Positions 31,208-39,790 of a stretch of DNA of 41,200 nt are shown piece after piece (the stretch's first letter is position 1; every line of letters starts with the position of its first letter). The position numbers were made by a program, and so were the translations under genes. Origin of the DNA: Chloroflexota bacterium (GTDB lineage Bacteria; Chloroflexota; Anaerolineae; J102); contig JAAENG010000379.1 in assembly GCA_024224665.1 (NCBI GenBank), positions 1-41,200 on the forward strand, written 5' to 3'. The notes beneath the pieces are model-generated. The model made no database searches, was not told the origin of the DNA, and saw only the letters and a program-made list of their open reading frames with translations.

Positions 31208-34061
31208 GACCTGTGAGTCTATCCCGGAGTAGGGATACCGTTCGAGCAGATTGATGCCCAGTCTGCTGAAGCGGTTCGCCTCTTTGAACCGCGAACCGCC
31301 GATCGAAGCATTGGATTAGTGAGTACCAGGTATAAGCCGGACCTGATACATGGTTGTGGCCGTATTGATTGATGGTGTTCACCATGGTGTAAGCTAAAGA
31401 CGGGAGACGATCAGTAGCTGCCAGGTATGTTGGCGTGGTGATCGCCATCATTATCTCCAGTGCCGCCTCCTTCTCCTTATCTCGTATGGGAGGCAGATCG
31501 AGTAACTCGTCCTCAGACAGGAAAGAACCGGGTGCATCAAGGAAGCTGATACGGAGTTTTTCGAGATATCTGTCGGCCAACGATATCGACTCCACCAATT
31601 CGTTTCTGGCGAGCATAGTCAATATCATCGTCTTGTAGGCATTGCACGTGTCAATCTCTCGTTTCGCATGATCCAGGATGGTGCCGTACAACCTGTCGAC
31701 TTCTTCGTATTCAATATTCAGAAAACAAGCGTCTATCAACTCGTTGTGAACACACAAAGACAGCTCGAAGTGATCTTGCCAACAGTTCTCGCTCAATAGA
31801 GCAAGCCCTTGCCTCAGATAAGCAGTCGAGGCGGCGAACGCGGAGTTCACTTTGGCTTTGCGGCCCGCTATCAAATTCAATTCCGTCAGCTGGGTTTTTT
31901 CTACCGGATCCGTCAATAGATCGGCACTCAGGTTGTAGTGCGCAACAATATCGAAAATCCGATCATTCAGTTCTGTTTCAGCCGTGTCGGCCAAGAGCAA
32001 CCGTCCAATTTCCAGGTGTTTTGCCTTTCTGTCCTCGGCATCTAACAAGCAATAGGCGGCCTGCTGCACTTGGTCATGCACAAACACATATGCATCGCCG
32101 GATGGGCGAATATACTGACCACTCAATGAGGCGTTCAGCAAATGGATAACATCTTTTTCTGGAAGGCCGGAGATCAACACCAGGGTCGGCAGGTCAAAAC
32201 TGTTGCCGATGCAGGCTGCCAGTGACAATGTATTATTCGTTCTCTCTGACAATTGCGTGATCATTCTTGCCAGGAGATCGGCCACATTGTCTGAGATCGC
32301 TTCTGAATTGATATCTTCAAGATCCCATTGCCAGCTGGTTGTATCAGGATCATATTGGAAACGGCCTTCTTCGTTTAATGAAGTCAGCAGCCTGCGTAGG
32401 AAGAACGGATTGCCATGTGTTTTTTCGTAGATAGTCGTGCCCAACGCGGGGACACCCTCTGAGGCTCTCAGCGTATCCGCTAACAGTCTCTCTACGTGTT
32501 GCGGCTCCAATTCAGCTAGCTTCAGAATCTGGATAGGGATGCCGCTCTCTTCCTGGTGATCAAGCAGCCCCATCAGCGGATGGCTAGTATCGACTTCGTT
32601 GTCACGGTAGGCGCCCATCACTAGCAACCCGGATCGATTAACTTCAGACTGGATCACTTTGAGCAACCGGAGTGACGCTGCATCGATCCATTGCAGGTCA
32701 TCGATAAACAAGACCAGCGGATGCTCCTCCGTGGCAACGGTCGTAAGAAAATGAGTGAAAACATAATTGAAGCGGTTTTCAGCTTCCTGGCCGCCCAACT
32801 GGGGGATATCGGGTTGTGTGCCGATGAGCTCCTCGAGGGTCGGAACCACATCTATCAACACCTGACCCAGATCGCCGACTGACGCTTGGATCTCTCTCTG
32901 CCATAAATCAAAGTTCGTATCCGGCTCAGTCAAGATCAGAGAAACAAATTCAGCAAATGCTTGGCTGATCGCTGCATAAGGCGTAGTTCTCAGATATTGG
33001 TCGAATTTGCCCCTGACAAAGTAACCGCCATTTTGCGACACTGTTGGCTGGAGTTCTTCCACCAGCACTGTCTTGCCGATGCCAGAGTAGCCACCGACAA
33101 AGAGCATAGATGAAGTCCGCCGACAGGCGTTTCCGAAGGCCTCCTCCAATATCTTCAAATCCCCTTGGCGTCCATAAAGCGTCTGCGGGTATTTGAACCG
33201 GCTGGCATCGTCGACCTCTCCCAGAGGGAAATCTTCAATCATATCCGCCGGACTCAAACGCTGGAGACATGTGTCCAGATCAGCCTGAACCCCGGTCGCG
33301 GATTGATAACGGTCTTCGGCATTTTTTGAAAGTAACTTCAGAATAATAGCGCTGAGAATCTCAGGGATTGCTGTGGAGAGCTCTGTCGGTGAAACCGGTA
33401 CTCGGGCAATGTGGTCGTGGACAAGCTGTAACGGATCGCTTAAATCGAAAGGCAACTGACGGGTCATCAGTTCATACAAAACCACCCCCAGAGAATACAG
33501 ATCCGAGCGTTCATCCACAACACGGTTGATGCGTCCGGTCTGTTCCGGTGAGATATAGGGTAGGGTGCCCAACAGTTGATCGGATCGCACTTTTTGGTGA
33601 CCACTGCGGTTAATATAGGAGGCAGAACTGAGATCGATGATTTGAACAGACGCCTGATCCTTTCTGATGAGGATATTCTTACTGTTCAAATCCAGATGGA
33701 TCACATTCAGTTGATGGATGTTTCCCAAAACGCGGGTTAGATTGACGGCAATTTCCAGTTTTGATCGCAGATCGAGTGTTTGTCTGGCGATCGTATCCCG
33801 CAGGGTCTCTCCATCAACGTATTCCAGGATCAAAGCGGGTTGACTGTCAATTGACTGATGTTCTAAAACCTTACGCACCCCCTCAACCCCATCGAGGGTG
33901 CGGGTCATCTCGTATTCATTTTCCAGAGTTCGAAGACTTCGTATAGATGGGTGGCGTTTGGCAGGTATTTTGATCACCACCGGCCAGGCGTAATCCGGAA
34001 GACTCTCAACGGAGATTCTTGAATTGCCTTGATGAATGATTTCTTTAGTCGTCGATTTCAT
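30996..34061 (-). CDS. Giant sensor kinase, N-terminal part: Ser/Thr kinase-like domain plus AAA ATPase
   Basis: This is the upstream part of a trifunctional Ser/Thr kinase / AAA ATPase / histidine kinase, a type known from cyanobacteria and Chloroflexota at about 1800-2000 aa. Counting from the TTG two codons upstream, the kinase domain spans about 15-270. It has the ATP lysine in VVIKIP (Lys33), the catalytic loop HLDLNSKN (Asp126), DLS in place of DFG (Asp145) and YISPEQ. The STAND/AAA ATPase has Walker A GGYSGIGKT (325-333) and Walker B LVLFIDD (451-457), then a long helical TPR-like region. Real coding ends near 31300; the last ~100 residues before the stop at 30996 are out of frame owing to the 7-bp duplication. 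ATG 34061 is used; no strong ribosome site is seen. Confidence 0.85.
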   Translation of the reverse strand: MKSTTKEIIHQGNSRISVESLPDYAWPVVIKIPAKRHPSIRSLRTLENEYEMTRTLDGVEGVRKVLEHQSIDSQPALILEYVDGETLRDTIARQTLDLRSKLEIAVNLTRVLGNIHQLNVIHLDLNSKNILIRKDQASVQIIDLSSASYINRSGHQKVRSDQLLGTLPYISPEQTGRINRVVDERSDLYSLGVVLYELMTRQLPFDLSDPLQLVHDHIARVPVSPTELSTAIPEILSAIILKLLSKNAEDRYQSATGVQADLDTCLQRLSPADMIEDFPLGEVDDASRFKYPQTLYGRQGDLKILEEAFGNACRRTSSMLFVGGYSGIGKTVLVEELQPTVSQNGGYFVRGKFDQYLRTTPYAAISQAFAEFVSLILTEPDTNFDLWQREIQASVGDLGQVLIDVVPTLEELIGTQPDIPQLGGQEAENRFNYVFTHFLTTVATEEHPLVLFIDDLQWIDAASLRLLKVIQSEVNRSGLLVMGAYRDNEVDTSHPLMGLLDHQEESGIPIQILKLAELEPQHVERLLADTLRASEGVPALGTTIYEKTHGNPFFLRRLLTSLNEEGRFQYDPDTTSWQWDLEDINSEAISDNVADLLARMITQLSERTNNTLSLAACIGNSFDLPTLVLISGLPEKDVIHLLNASLSGQYIRPSGDAYVFVHDQVQQAAYCLLDAEDRKAKHLEIGRLLLADTAETELNDRIFDIVAHYNLSADLLTDPVEKTQLTELNLIAGRKAKVNSAFAASTAYLRQGLALLSENCWQDHFELSLCVHNELIDACFLNIEYEEVDRLYGTILDHAKREIDTCNAYKTMILTMLARNELVESISLADRYLEKLRISFLDAPGSFLSEDELLDLPPIRDKEKEAALEIMMAITTPTYLAATDRLPSLAYTMVNTINQYGHNHVSGPAYTWYSLIQCFDRRFAVQRGEPLQQTGHQSARTVSLLRDRLTGHGHTLCIHTPLGEPSSRPDRTTQKVLLHRNAGRQFRVGPLVPSESHTPYLGHREAPGLLSRRNRVGSRGQ
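31286..31299. repeat. 7-bp tandem duplication (GAACCGC x2) that breaks the giant kinase gene
   Basis: GAACCGC occurs twice in direct succession. Removing one copy joins the two kinase frames as ...SLIQCFDRRFKEANRFSRL... with no stop and gives a 1976-aa protein. GCGGTTC, its inverted complement, lies just beside it at 31271-31277, forming a hairpin that could promote slippage. Confidence 0.85.
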
Positions 34062-34165
34062 ATACAATTTAAGTTCTCACATCAAAGAGAATATCTTACA
34101 GACCTTACAAACCAATGTACATTCCCTGTGGCCTAATTTGAATGAGTGTGATGAAATGTATCTTT

Positions 34166-34339
34166 TCAATAATTCGGGGAAACTCCTGAGACTGCCTTCG
34201 CAGATACGCAACGGTTTGTTTGCTGCCAGGACGGCATTGACCCTGATGATGCTTTGCTCCAGGCCAAATTGTCAGAAAGTGCGCCGCTTTCCCGCGGGGT
34301 ATAGCCCCGGTCAGCTACAACTTGGGTTAGGCTGCGCCT
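34166..34339 (-). pseudogene. Possible DDE-transposase remnant
   Basis: In the gap between the giant kinase and the Doc gene, a minus-strand frame reads SLTQVVADRGYTPRESGAL. This resembles the 'VxADRGY' block around the second catalytic Asp of IS5/IS1182-like transposases. Similarity is lost after that and a stop follows. Nothing else is seen between 34068 and 34374. Confidence 0.3.
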
Positions 34340-34374
34340 TGGTTTGAACTCATATAAATCTTGAAGTGTTGTCG

Positions 34375-34758
34375 TTATCTTTCTGCGATATACAAACGTA
34401 CCCAATCTTCAAAATCTCTGCGCTCAATCTCTCCAGAGGCAACTTGAAGAATTACTTTTTCTTGTTCGTTTACAGCTACGGAGATTTCATAGCCGTTCAA
34501 CACCATAAAGATTTCCATGGCAGCCTGACCCGCACGCTTATTCCCATCCACAAACGGATGATTTTTGATGATTGAATAGCCCAGGGCGACAGCTTTTTCT
34601 ACTACTGTTGGGTATAACTCTTCCCCACCAAACGTCATGCGCGGCTGGGCAATGGCAGATTCTAACCCACTAATATCTCGGATACCATCTGCCCCGCCAG
34701 ACAACTCAATCAGACGACGATGCAACGCCAGAACTTCATTTAGCGTCAAATAGCGCAT
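34375..34758 (-). CDS. doc: Doc/Fic family toxin
   Basis: This 127-aa protein is of the death-on-curing (Doc) branch of the Fic fold. The signature HPFVDGNKRAG is complete (about residues 67-77), with His as catalytic base, Asp in place of the Glu/Asp of Fic, and GNKR for phosphate binding. Doc of phage P1 phosphorylates EF-Tu and stops translation. The N-terminal 'MRYLTLNEVLALHRRLI' and the length are typical. The ATG directly follows the TAA of the antitoxin gene, so the two are co-translated. Confidence 0.92.
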   Translation of the reverse strand: MRYLTLNEVLALHRRLIELSGGADGIRDISGLESAIAQPRMTFGGEELYPTVVEKAVALGYSIIKNHPFVDGNKRAGQAAMEIFMVLNGYEISVAVNEQEKVILQVASGEIERRDFEDWVRLYIAER

Positions 34759-34959
34759 TTAGACCGCCAGTCGTTGATAAAGCTCATTGTTTTTTTCTAA
34801 CACATAGTCCATGGCGCTCTGAAATGTTTCTTCGGGGCGGGTAAGCATATCTTCGATACTCAAGCGAACAAGTTCTTCAGGCGAAACTTTGAGCCGATTT
34901 GATAACTTTTGTAAGGCTCTCAAGCGATCATCGGTTAGATTTATCGTCAATGTACTCAT
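34759..34959 (-). CDS. Ribbon-helix-helix-type antitoxin partner of Doc
   Basis: This 66-aa protein starts MSTLTINLTDDRLRALQKL, a beta-strand then helix pattern of the ribbon-helix-helix/CopG type, followed by a helical C-terminal part that could bind the toxin. It sits immediately before the toxin gene with zero spacing (stop then ATG). The start follows GGAGG at 5 bases. It would neutralise Doc and repress its own promoter. The classic partner of Doc is Phd; here the sequence looks RHH-like instead, as in several chromosomal Doc systems. Confidence 0.82.
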   Translation of the reverse strand: MSTLTINLTDDRLRALQKLSNRLKVSPEELVRLSIEDMLTRPEETFQSAMDYVLEKNNELYQRLAV

Positions 34960-35375
34960 AACAACCTCCGCTTTAAGTCTACCTTTAATGAAGATTAATT
35001 ACCAGCCCTACTTTTTTGTGAGAATTCTTCTGAAGTTCCAGTCGCCAAACGACTGAACTCAGCGGACGGGCGGGTCACGACTTCCGAAAGCGGCGAACCA
35101 CAGTCTTCGAGTTCGCCTGCTTAGCACCGAGGGCGTAGCCCGTTCCGTTGAAGTGACTTGTTAGAGCGCCAAGGGTAGGATGAAGAAAATCGGCGGGGAG
35201 CAGGCTCTTGATGCCAACTGGAGGCTATGATAGCAAAAACACCTACGCCTGCCAACGGCTTTCTTTACCACCAGGCCATCCGAACCAGCACAATGACCGG
35301 GATTAGGAGGCGCACTAACATTTTTTTGATCGAAAGACACGCCATTAACTCTACCAAACACTGTTTTATTTTTCC
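34960..35375. other. Non-coding stretch upstream of the antitoxin gene
   Basis: I see no gene here. It contains a small stem (CAGTCGccaaaCGACTG near 35040) and a GC-rich patch around 35080-35160 containing GGGCgtaGCCC. The antitoxin promoter should lie near 34970-35030, where the sequence is AT-rich. Confidence 0.4.
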
Positions 35376-35490
35376 TGATTCTACCGGATTCTGTGGATCC
35401 GCCCAATCCGCCGATTGAAATCGGCGGTTGCCAAGAAAAACCAGCTCAAGCTGGTTGAAATACCGCTTATTGAACGTGTTTCAGCACGTT
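35376..35490 (+). repeat. Tandem hairpin array beginning with a 43-bp repeat also found at 41158
   Basis: The first 43 bp (35376-35418) are identical to the last 43 bp of the window. Three palindromes follow in series: CCGCCGATT/AATCGGCGG (35408-35427), AACCAGCT/AGCTGGTT (35439-35456) and AACGTG/CACGTT (35473-35490). They are separated by short A-rich spacers. This pattern is typical of extragenic palindromic repeats mobilised by Y1-type transposases. The sequence from 35491 to 35689 holds nothing recognisable. Confidence 0.75.
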
Positions 35491-35689
35491 ATCTGTAGCA
35501 GCCCAAGAATTCATTCATTGGATGCAGTTCTCGCCATTGTTCGTCATCTGAGCAAATGAGATACTTTATAAACGCATCGATCCTTACCCTTGCTGATGTT
35601 TGAAATTGTCTCTATACTTGGCTCAGAAAGTTATACAATTACCAGTGGAACCCAGACCGATATGAGGAGTCAGACTCAAGGGACTGCGT

Positions 35690-35830
35690 ATGTACATCGC
35701 CCACTTTGCCAATACCTATAAAGCCAATGTCAATGGCGTTGTCAAATCCGTCAGCATTTTCCGCGACGCGCTGGCAGGCATTGGGAACAACGTCTTCATC
35801 TTTGCTCGGCATGCGCGACGATACGAATAA
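35690..35830 (+). pseudogene. N-terminal remnant of a GT4-type glycosyltransferase
   Basis: A 46-codon frame begins MYIAHFANTYKANVNGVVKSV and ends FARHARRYE then TAA. The pattern 'M-I-A-F-x-N/D-T-Y-x-P-x-V-N-G-V-V-x-S' is the start of family-4 glycosyltransferases of about 400 aa. The rest is missing; downstream sequence to 35958 is non-coding. It is a deletion remnant, or the stop is a recent mutation. Confidence 0.6.
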
Positions 35831-35958
35831 GTGATTGGTCTAAACCAAGCCCTCCTCAGAATCTGAACTTAGTCCATGTAAATATGCGTCATTCAACGTA
35901 TTGAATCTCAGTATCGAACTGGGTATAAGTACGAGGAACGGCGGACACACCTGACAGA

Positions 35959-36624
35959 ATGCATAATCTCAACGAACCGCCCACCAAGAGTGCTATTCGC
36001 TACAGCCGTGTATTGACTTTGTGGCGAACGGTTGCACTGGGATCTTCTGTCACCGTTGGATTGGCGATTTACACCTTGCTGGGTCCTACGCTGCTTCTTG
36101 CAGGCCGGGAAAACGTTGTTGGATCCTATTTACTATTGCTCATTCTGGCCTTGCCGATTGCCTTAACATTGGCAGAACGGGCAGGTGTGATCTCGGGTCG
36201 GGGTGGTGTTTACAATTTGGTGCGCACGCGGGGCAATCTTGCGCTTTCGTTTAGTACCGGCTGGCTGTTAGTCGGTGGCCAGATCAGCCTCGTCGCTCTT
36301 CTTGGCTGGGGTTTGGCGGTCCATCTCGACGTTGTTTTGGTGAGATTGCTGGAAAGGCAAATCGATCTCAATCAAATTGCCGCCCTAATGATTGGACTTG
36401 TCATTGCGAATCACATCTTGAGCACACGCGTCAGATGGCGCGCCCGTACTGCCGGGATTTTCGCGAGTATTGCGATTCTAACAGCCATGGTTGTCGCCAA
36501 TTTGTTGCAGGGCGTCGAAAATCCACTGAAAGACTGGGTTAGTTACTCATCCAATGACATGTTCGACGCCGCTGTGTTGCTGGGCGCGGGATTATGGGGA
36601 TTCTATTATCAATGCCCGGGATGA
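35959..36624 (+). CDS. APC permease-Usp-DUF389 fusion, N-terminal part (permease helices 1-6)
   Basis: This 221-aa stretch begins an amino acid/polyamine/organocation (APC) permease. It has SRVLTLWRTVALGSSVTVGLAIYTLLGP in the first unwound-helix region, then membrane segments to about residue 210 and SGRGGVYNLVRTRG in the loop before helix 3. It stops just after GAGLWGF, where the reading continues in the next frame as SIINARDEV. A single extra G in the GGGG at 36596-36599 would explain the break; the corrected gene to 39742 would encode about 1260 aa. The start ATG lacks a good ribosome site nearby, so the true start is uncertain. Confidence 0.8.
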   Translation: MHNLNEPPTKSAIRYSRVLTLWRTVALGSSVTVGLAIYTLLGPTLLLAGRENVVGSYLLLLILALPIALTLAERAGVISGRGGVYNLVRTRGNLALSFSTGWLLVGGQISLVALLGWGLAVHLDVVLVRLLERQIDLNQIAALMIGLVIANHILSTRVRWRARTAGIFASIAILTAMVVANLLQGVENPLKDWVSYSSNDMFDAAVLLGAGLWGFYYQCPG

Positions 36625-39600
36625 AGTGATTCGCCCCACGAAAACCATACCAAAAGCGCTATTGATCTCGCTAGGATTAATGACCGGGCTCGGTATAGTG
36701 GCCGGATTGGCGATCAGACAGTATCCATCCAGTGTCACAAATTATCTGACACCATTGCTGCAGATAACTGAGGACTCCGGTATATTGCCGGATCTTTTAG
36801 TGGCGATACTCTACGCTATCGCGGGGCTTATCATCATCCTTTCAGCGCTTAATCGAGCAATCGTCAATATGGTAGAAACGACTGGGATACTGATTCGTGC
36901 TGGCTTTCTACCCGATCGGCTCAACCGCCATGTCAACAAAAACGGATCACCCGTGTTCTTGCTAATTGGTTTGGCAGTCTCGGCCATGCTGCTGATCTTT
37001 TTTGTCGACACCCTACTCGTCTTGGCATTGGTCGCTCTGTCCTTCTTTTGGACAGCTGCGTTAGCACATATCCCCGATCTATTTAGCAGAAAACCAAATC
37101 TACCTGATAACCGACGACCGAAACTACCCTTCCATCCTCTGTTTCCCGGCCTGACAGTAGCCACAGGCCTGTTGCTGCCGGCTATAACCTTTGATGGTAA
37201 CGTTTGGTTGTTGATCATTGGATGGGCGGTGGTTGGCGCCCTGGTATATGTCTTTTATGCCAATACACATGCAGCTGAGATACGCCGGTTAGAGTTTGTT
37301 GTAGGAAAGGAGGATCAGCATGTTACCGGCCAGGCAAAGATACGATATAAAGTCCTGGTTGTCGCCAACGAACCCGCCAGAGCGCGGCGTTTGATCGACC
37401 TCGGACAACGATTGGCAAGAGCGAGACAGGGAGATCTCGTCGTACTACAAACCCTTGTCCTGGCCGACCAGATGCCTGACTATATAAAACGCCAGCGAGC
37501 ACAGTCAGCCTGGAAGCGACTTTCACAACAGATCGATGCACTGGCAATCACTGACGTCCACATCGAAGCGGTTGTTCGATTAACAGCCAGCATGGCCGAC
37601 GGCATTGTGGCGTCGGTCAATGATGAACAGGCTGATCTACTTCTACTTGATTGGCACGAAGAGGGCGAAGACATTCGGGAGCCTTCATATGATTTCAAAT
37701 TCGATATCATTTTGAGGCACGCCAGGTGCGATATTGCGATCGTCAAAGGTGACTTGCCTGAGCAAGCACACGCCATCGTTGCGCCAACAGCAGGAGGTCC
37801 CAACGCGCCTACCGCGGCAAGAATTGGCGCCGACCTAAGTACGGCTGAAGAAAGCAGTATCGTTGTCGTCCATGTCGTAACCGAGCCGGAAACACAACAA
37901 GTTAGAGAAACCGCGCAGAAGAACCTTGACGCTACCCTTCTGGCATTGCAAGATGTCGGATCGGTCGAGTCTCGCATCGTCTATCGGCGTACTGTTAGTG
38001 CAGGTTTGGCAAGTGAGATCGAAAAGGCTGACATACTGGTCATCGGAGCAGCCCAAGAGGGTGTCTTTGAAAGATCATATTTTGGTGGTCAGGCCGTCGG
38101 GATTGCGGAAGATCTCAGCATCCCCGCCATCATGGCCAGTACGAGACGGCGAACACGCTACACGGCCCTGACATTGCTCTGGGATGCGCTCTCCGGCCCT
38201 CTACCAAAGCTCACACGACGGCGACGGGCAGATGTGGTCGCAGGTATGCGTGAAGGCGCTCAACCAACGGTCGACTTCTTTGTATTAATTTTGCTCTCGG
38301 CCATGATCGCTACGCTAGGCTTGCTTCAGAACAGTGCAGCCGTCATTATCGGCGCCATGCTTGTCGCTCCCTTAATGACACCCATCCTATCGATGGGCAT
38401 GAGTATGGTTGTCAGCGATCTCAAACAGTTGCGAGTAGCAGCTGAGGCCACTGTACAGGGCGCGGCCCTGGCTATCGTGGTTGGTGTCGTCACCGTTCTG
38501 CTCTCGCCCATCCAGACGGTAACGACCGAAATCCTTTCGAGAACCACACCCAATGTTCTCGATTTGGTCGTTGCCCTGGCCTCGGGTGCGGCAGCCGGTT
38601 ATGCCGTGAGCCGAAAAAAGGTTGCTGCAGCCTTACCCGGTGTCGCAATCGCAGCAGCGTTGGTCCCACCCCTTTGTGTCGTAGGTCTTGGATTCGGTAT
38701 GGCCGATATCGAGATTGCAACGGGTGCATTGCTTCTATTTATCACGAACCTGGTTGCTATCGTTTTTGCTGCCGCACTGACATTCATTGCACTGGGCTTC
38801 TTTCCAGAAAGAGAGAATCGCAACGAAGTCTTCAAAGGATTGCGTATCACCGTCATTCTTCTAGCCATCGTAGCAGGCATTCTGGTTTTTGCGACTATCT
38901 CGACGTCCCGGCAATTAGCGCTGGTTCAAACGGTCGAGCAGGTGCTTGATGATGGCCTGGAAGATGCTGCGGAAGTCGATGTGATATCGGTTCACCGCCA
39001 GGGTGAATCTTATCTAATAACTGCTGATATTCTTAGTTATGAGAACGTAGATGTAACTGCCGCTCAGTTGCAAAGTATCGAGGGTGAATTGATCCGCGTG
39101 TTAGAGGCTCCGGTCCAGCTAACTGCTACCGTGATTAGTGGCTACAGCGGTGATATCAATGATTTGGATAAACTGCTGCTTATCGATGACATGTTCACGA
39201 CTGCGGTTACCGAGTTGAATGCGGACATTGCCTTGCTGGATGTCAGCAGAACCAATAACGGTTATCTCATCTCAACAGTGATCATACTTTATGAGGATTC
39301 GCTCCTGACCGAAGCGCATTTGCATATCATCCAATCGGAGATAAGCACAGAAATCGGGTCGGAAGTCACAACCGATGCCACGTTCATCCATGGAACGCGA
39401 GCTGTGCTGGATCCGATGACAGCATCGACCAAAACGCCGACCACTACACCATCTCCAACCGCAGAACGTGATGGGCTGCGCCCTGCGAAACCGACCGATA
39501 CACCACAGCCTGTTCCGACCGACACCCCAACATCGATACCGGAACCGACCAGTGAACCTACATCCGAACCGACAAGAGGACCGATCCGTACGCCCACAGA

Positions 39601-39742
39601 TGTACCGACACAGGAGCCAACAGAAGAACCACTGCCTTCTCCGACCTCAGCGCCTACCCTTGAGCCGACCGAAGAACCAACAGCAGAACCAACCGCCGGG
39701 CCCACAGAAGAACCGCCGGCAGCCACACCAGCCGGCGGTTAA
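36554..39742 (+). CDS. APC permease-Usp-DUF389 fusion, C-terminal part with Pro/Thr repeat tail
   Basis: The first ~16 residues of this frame are out of phase; real coding starts at SIINARDEVIRPTKTIPKA. Up to about residue 235 it is the second half of the APC permease. Two universal-stress-protein-like domains follow at about 262-398 (KVLVVANEP...) and 402-530 (VVHVV...ILVIGA). A DUF389 membrane domain lies at about 570-752 (VDFFVLILLSAMIATLGLLQNSAAVIIGAMLVAPLMTPI). An alpha/beta region follows, then a tail of about 100 residues of Pro-Thr-Glu repeats (SEPTSEPT, TEEPTAEP). Such tails often span or anchor in the envelope. The substrate is unknown; the Usp domains suggest nucleotide-controlled transport. 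Confidence 0.85.
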   Translation: MTCSTPLCCWARDYGDSIINARDEVIRPTKTIPKALLISLGLMTGLGIVAGLAIRQYPSSVTNYLTPLLQITEDSGILPDLLVAILYAIAGLIIILSALNRAIVNMVETTGILIRAGFLPDRLNRHVNKNGSPVFLLIGLAVSAMLLIFFVDTLLVLALVALSFFWTAALAHIPDLFSRKPNLPDNRRPKLPFHPLFPGLTVATGLLLPAITFDGNVWLLIIGWAVVGALVYVFYANTHAAEIRRLEFVVGKEDQHVTGQAKIRYKVLVVANEPARARRLIDLGQRLARARQGDLVVLQTLVLADQMPDYIKRQRAQSAWKRLSQQIDALAITDVHIEAVVRLTASMADGIVASVNDEQADLLLLDWHEEGEDIREPSYDFKFDIILRHARCDIAIVKGDLPEQAHAIVAPTAGGPNAPTAARIGADLSTAEESSIVVVHVVTEPETQQVRETAQKNLDATLLALQDVGSVESRIVYRRTVSAGLASEIEKADILVIGAAQEGVFERSYFGGQAVGIAEDLSIPAIMASTRRRTRYTALTLLWDALSGPLPKLTRRRRADVVAGMREGAQPTVDFFVLILLSAMIATLGLLQNSAAVIIGAMLVAPLMTPILSMGMSMVVSDLKQLRVAAEATVQGAALAIVVGVVTVLLSPIQTVTTEILSRTTPNVLDLVVALASGAAAGYAVSRKKVAAALPGVAIAAALVPPLCVVGLGFGMADIEIATGALLLFITNLVAIVFAAALTFIALGFFPERENRNEVFKGLRITVILLAIVAGILVFATISTSRQLALVQTVEQVLDDGLEDAAEVDVISVHRQGESYLITADILSYENVDVTAAQLQSIEGELIRVLEAPVQLTATVISGYSGDINDLDKLLLIDDMFTTAVTELNADIALLDVSRTNNGYLISTVIILYEDSLLTEAHLHIIQSEISTEIGSEVTTDATFIHGTRAVLDPMTASTKTPTTTPSPTAERDGLRPAKPTDTPQPVPTDTPTSIPEPTSEPTSEPTRGPIRTPTDVPTQEPTEEPLPSPTSAPTLEPTEEPTAEPTAGPTEEPPAATPAGG

Positions 39743-39790
39743 TTCGCCAAAGAGAAAAAGTCGCACACCAGCGAGGCCAGGCGGGGATAT

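Noticed and set aside
35100-35160. Integron attC-like site (CTTGTTAGAGC with an upstream GGGC/GCCC stem)
   Set aside because: The core does not match GTTRRRY fully, there is no clear second core site, and no integrase or cassette structure is present.
35161-35406. 81-codon minus-strand frame
   Set aside because: It overlaps the repeat array, has no ribosome site and no recognisable protein pattern.
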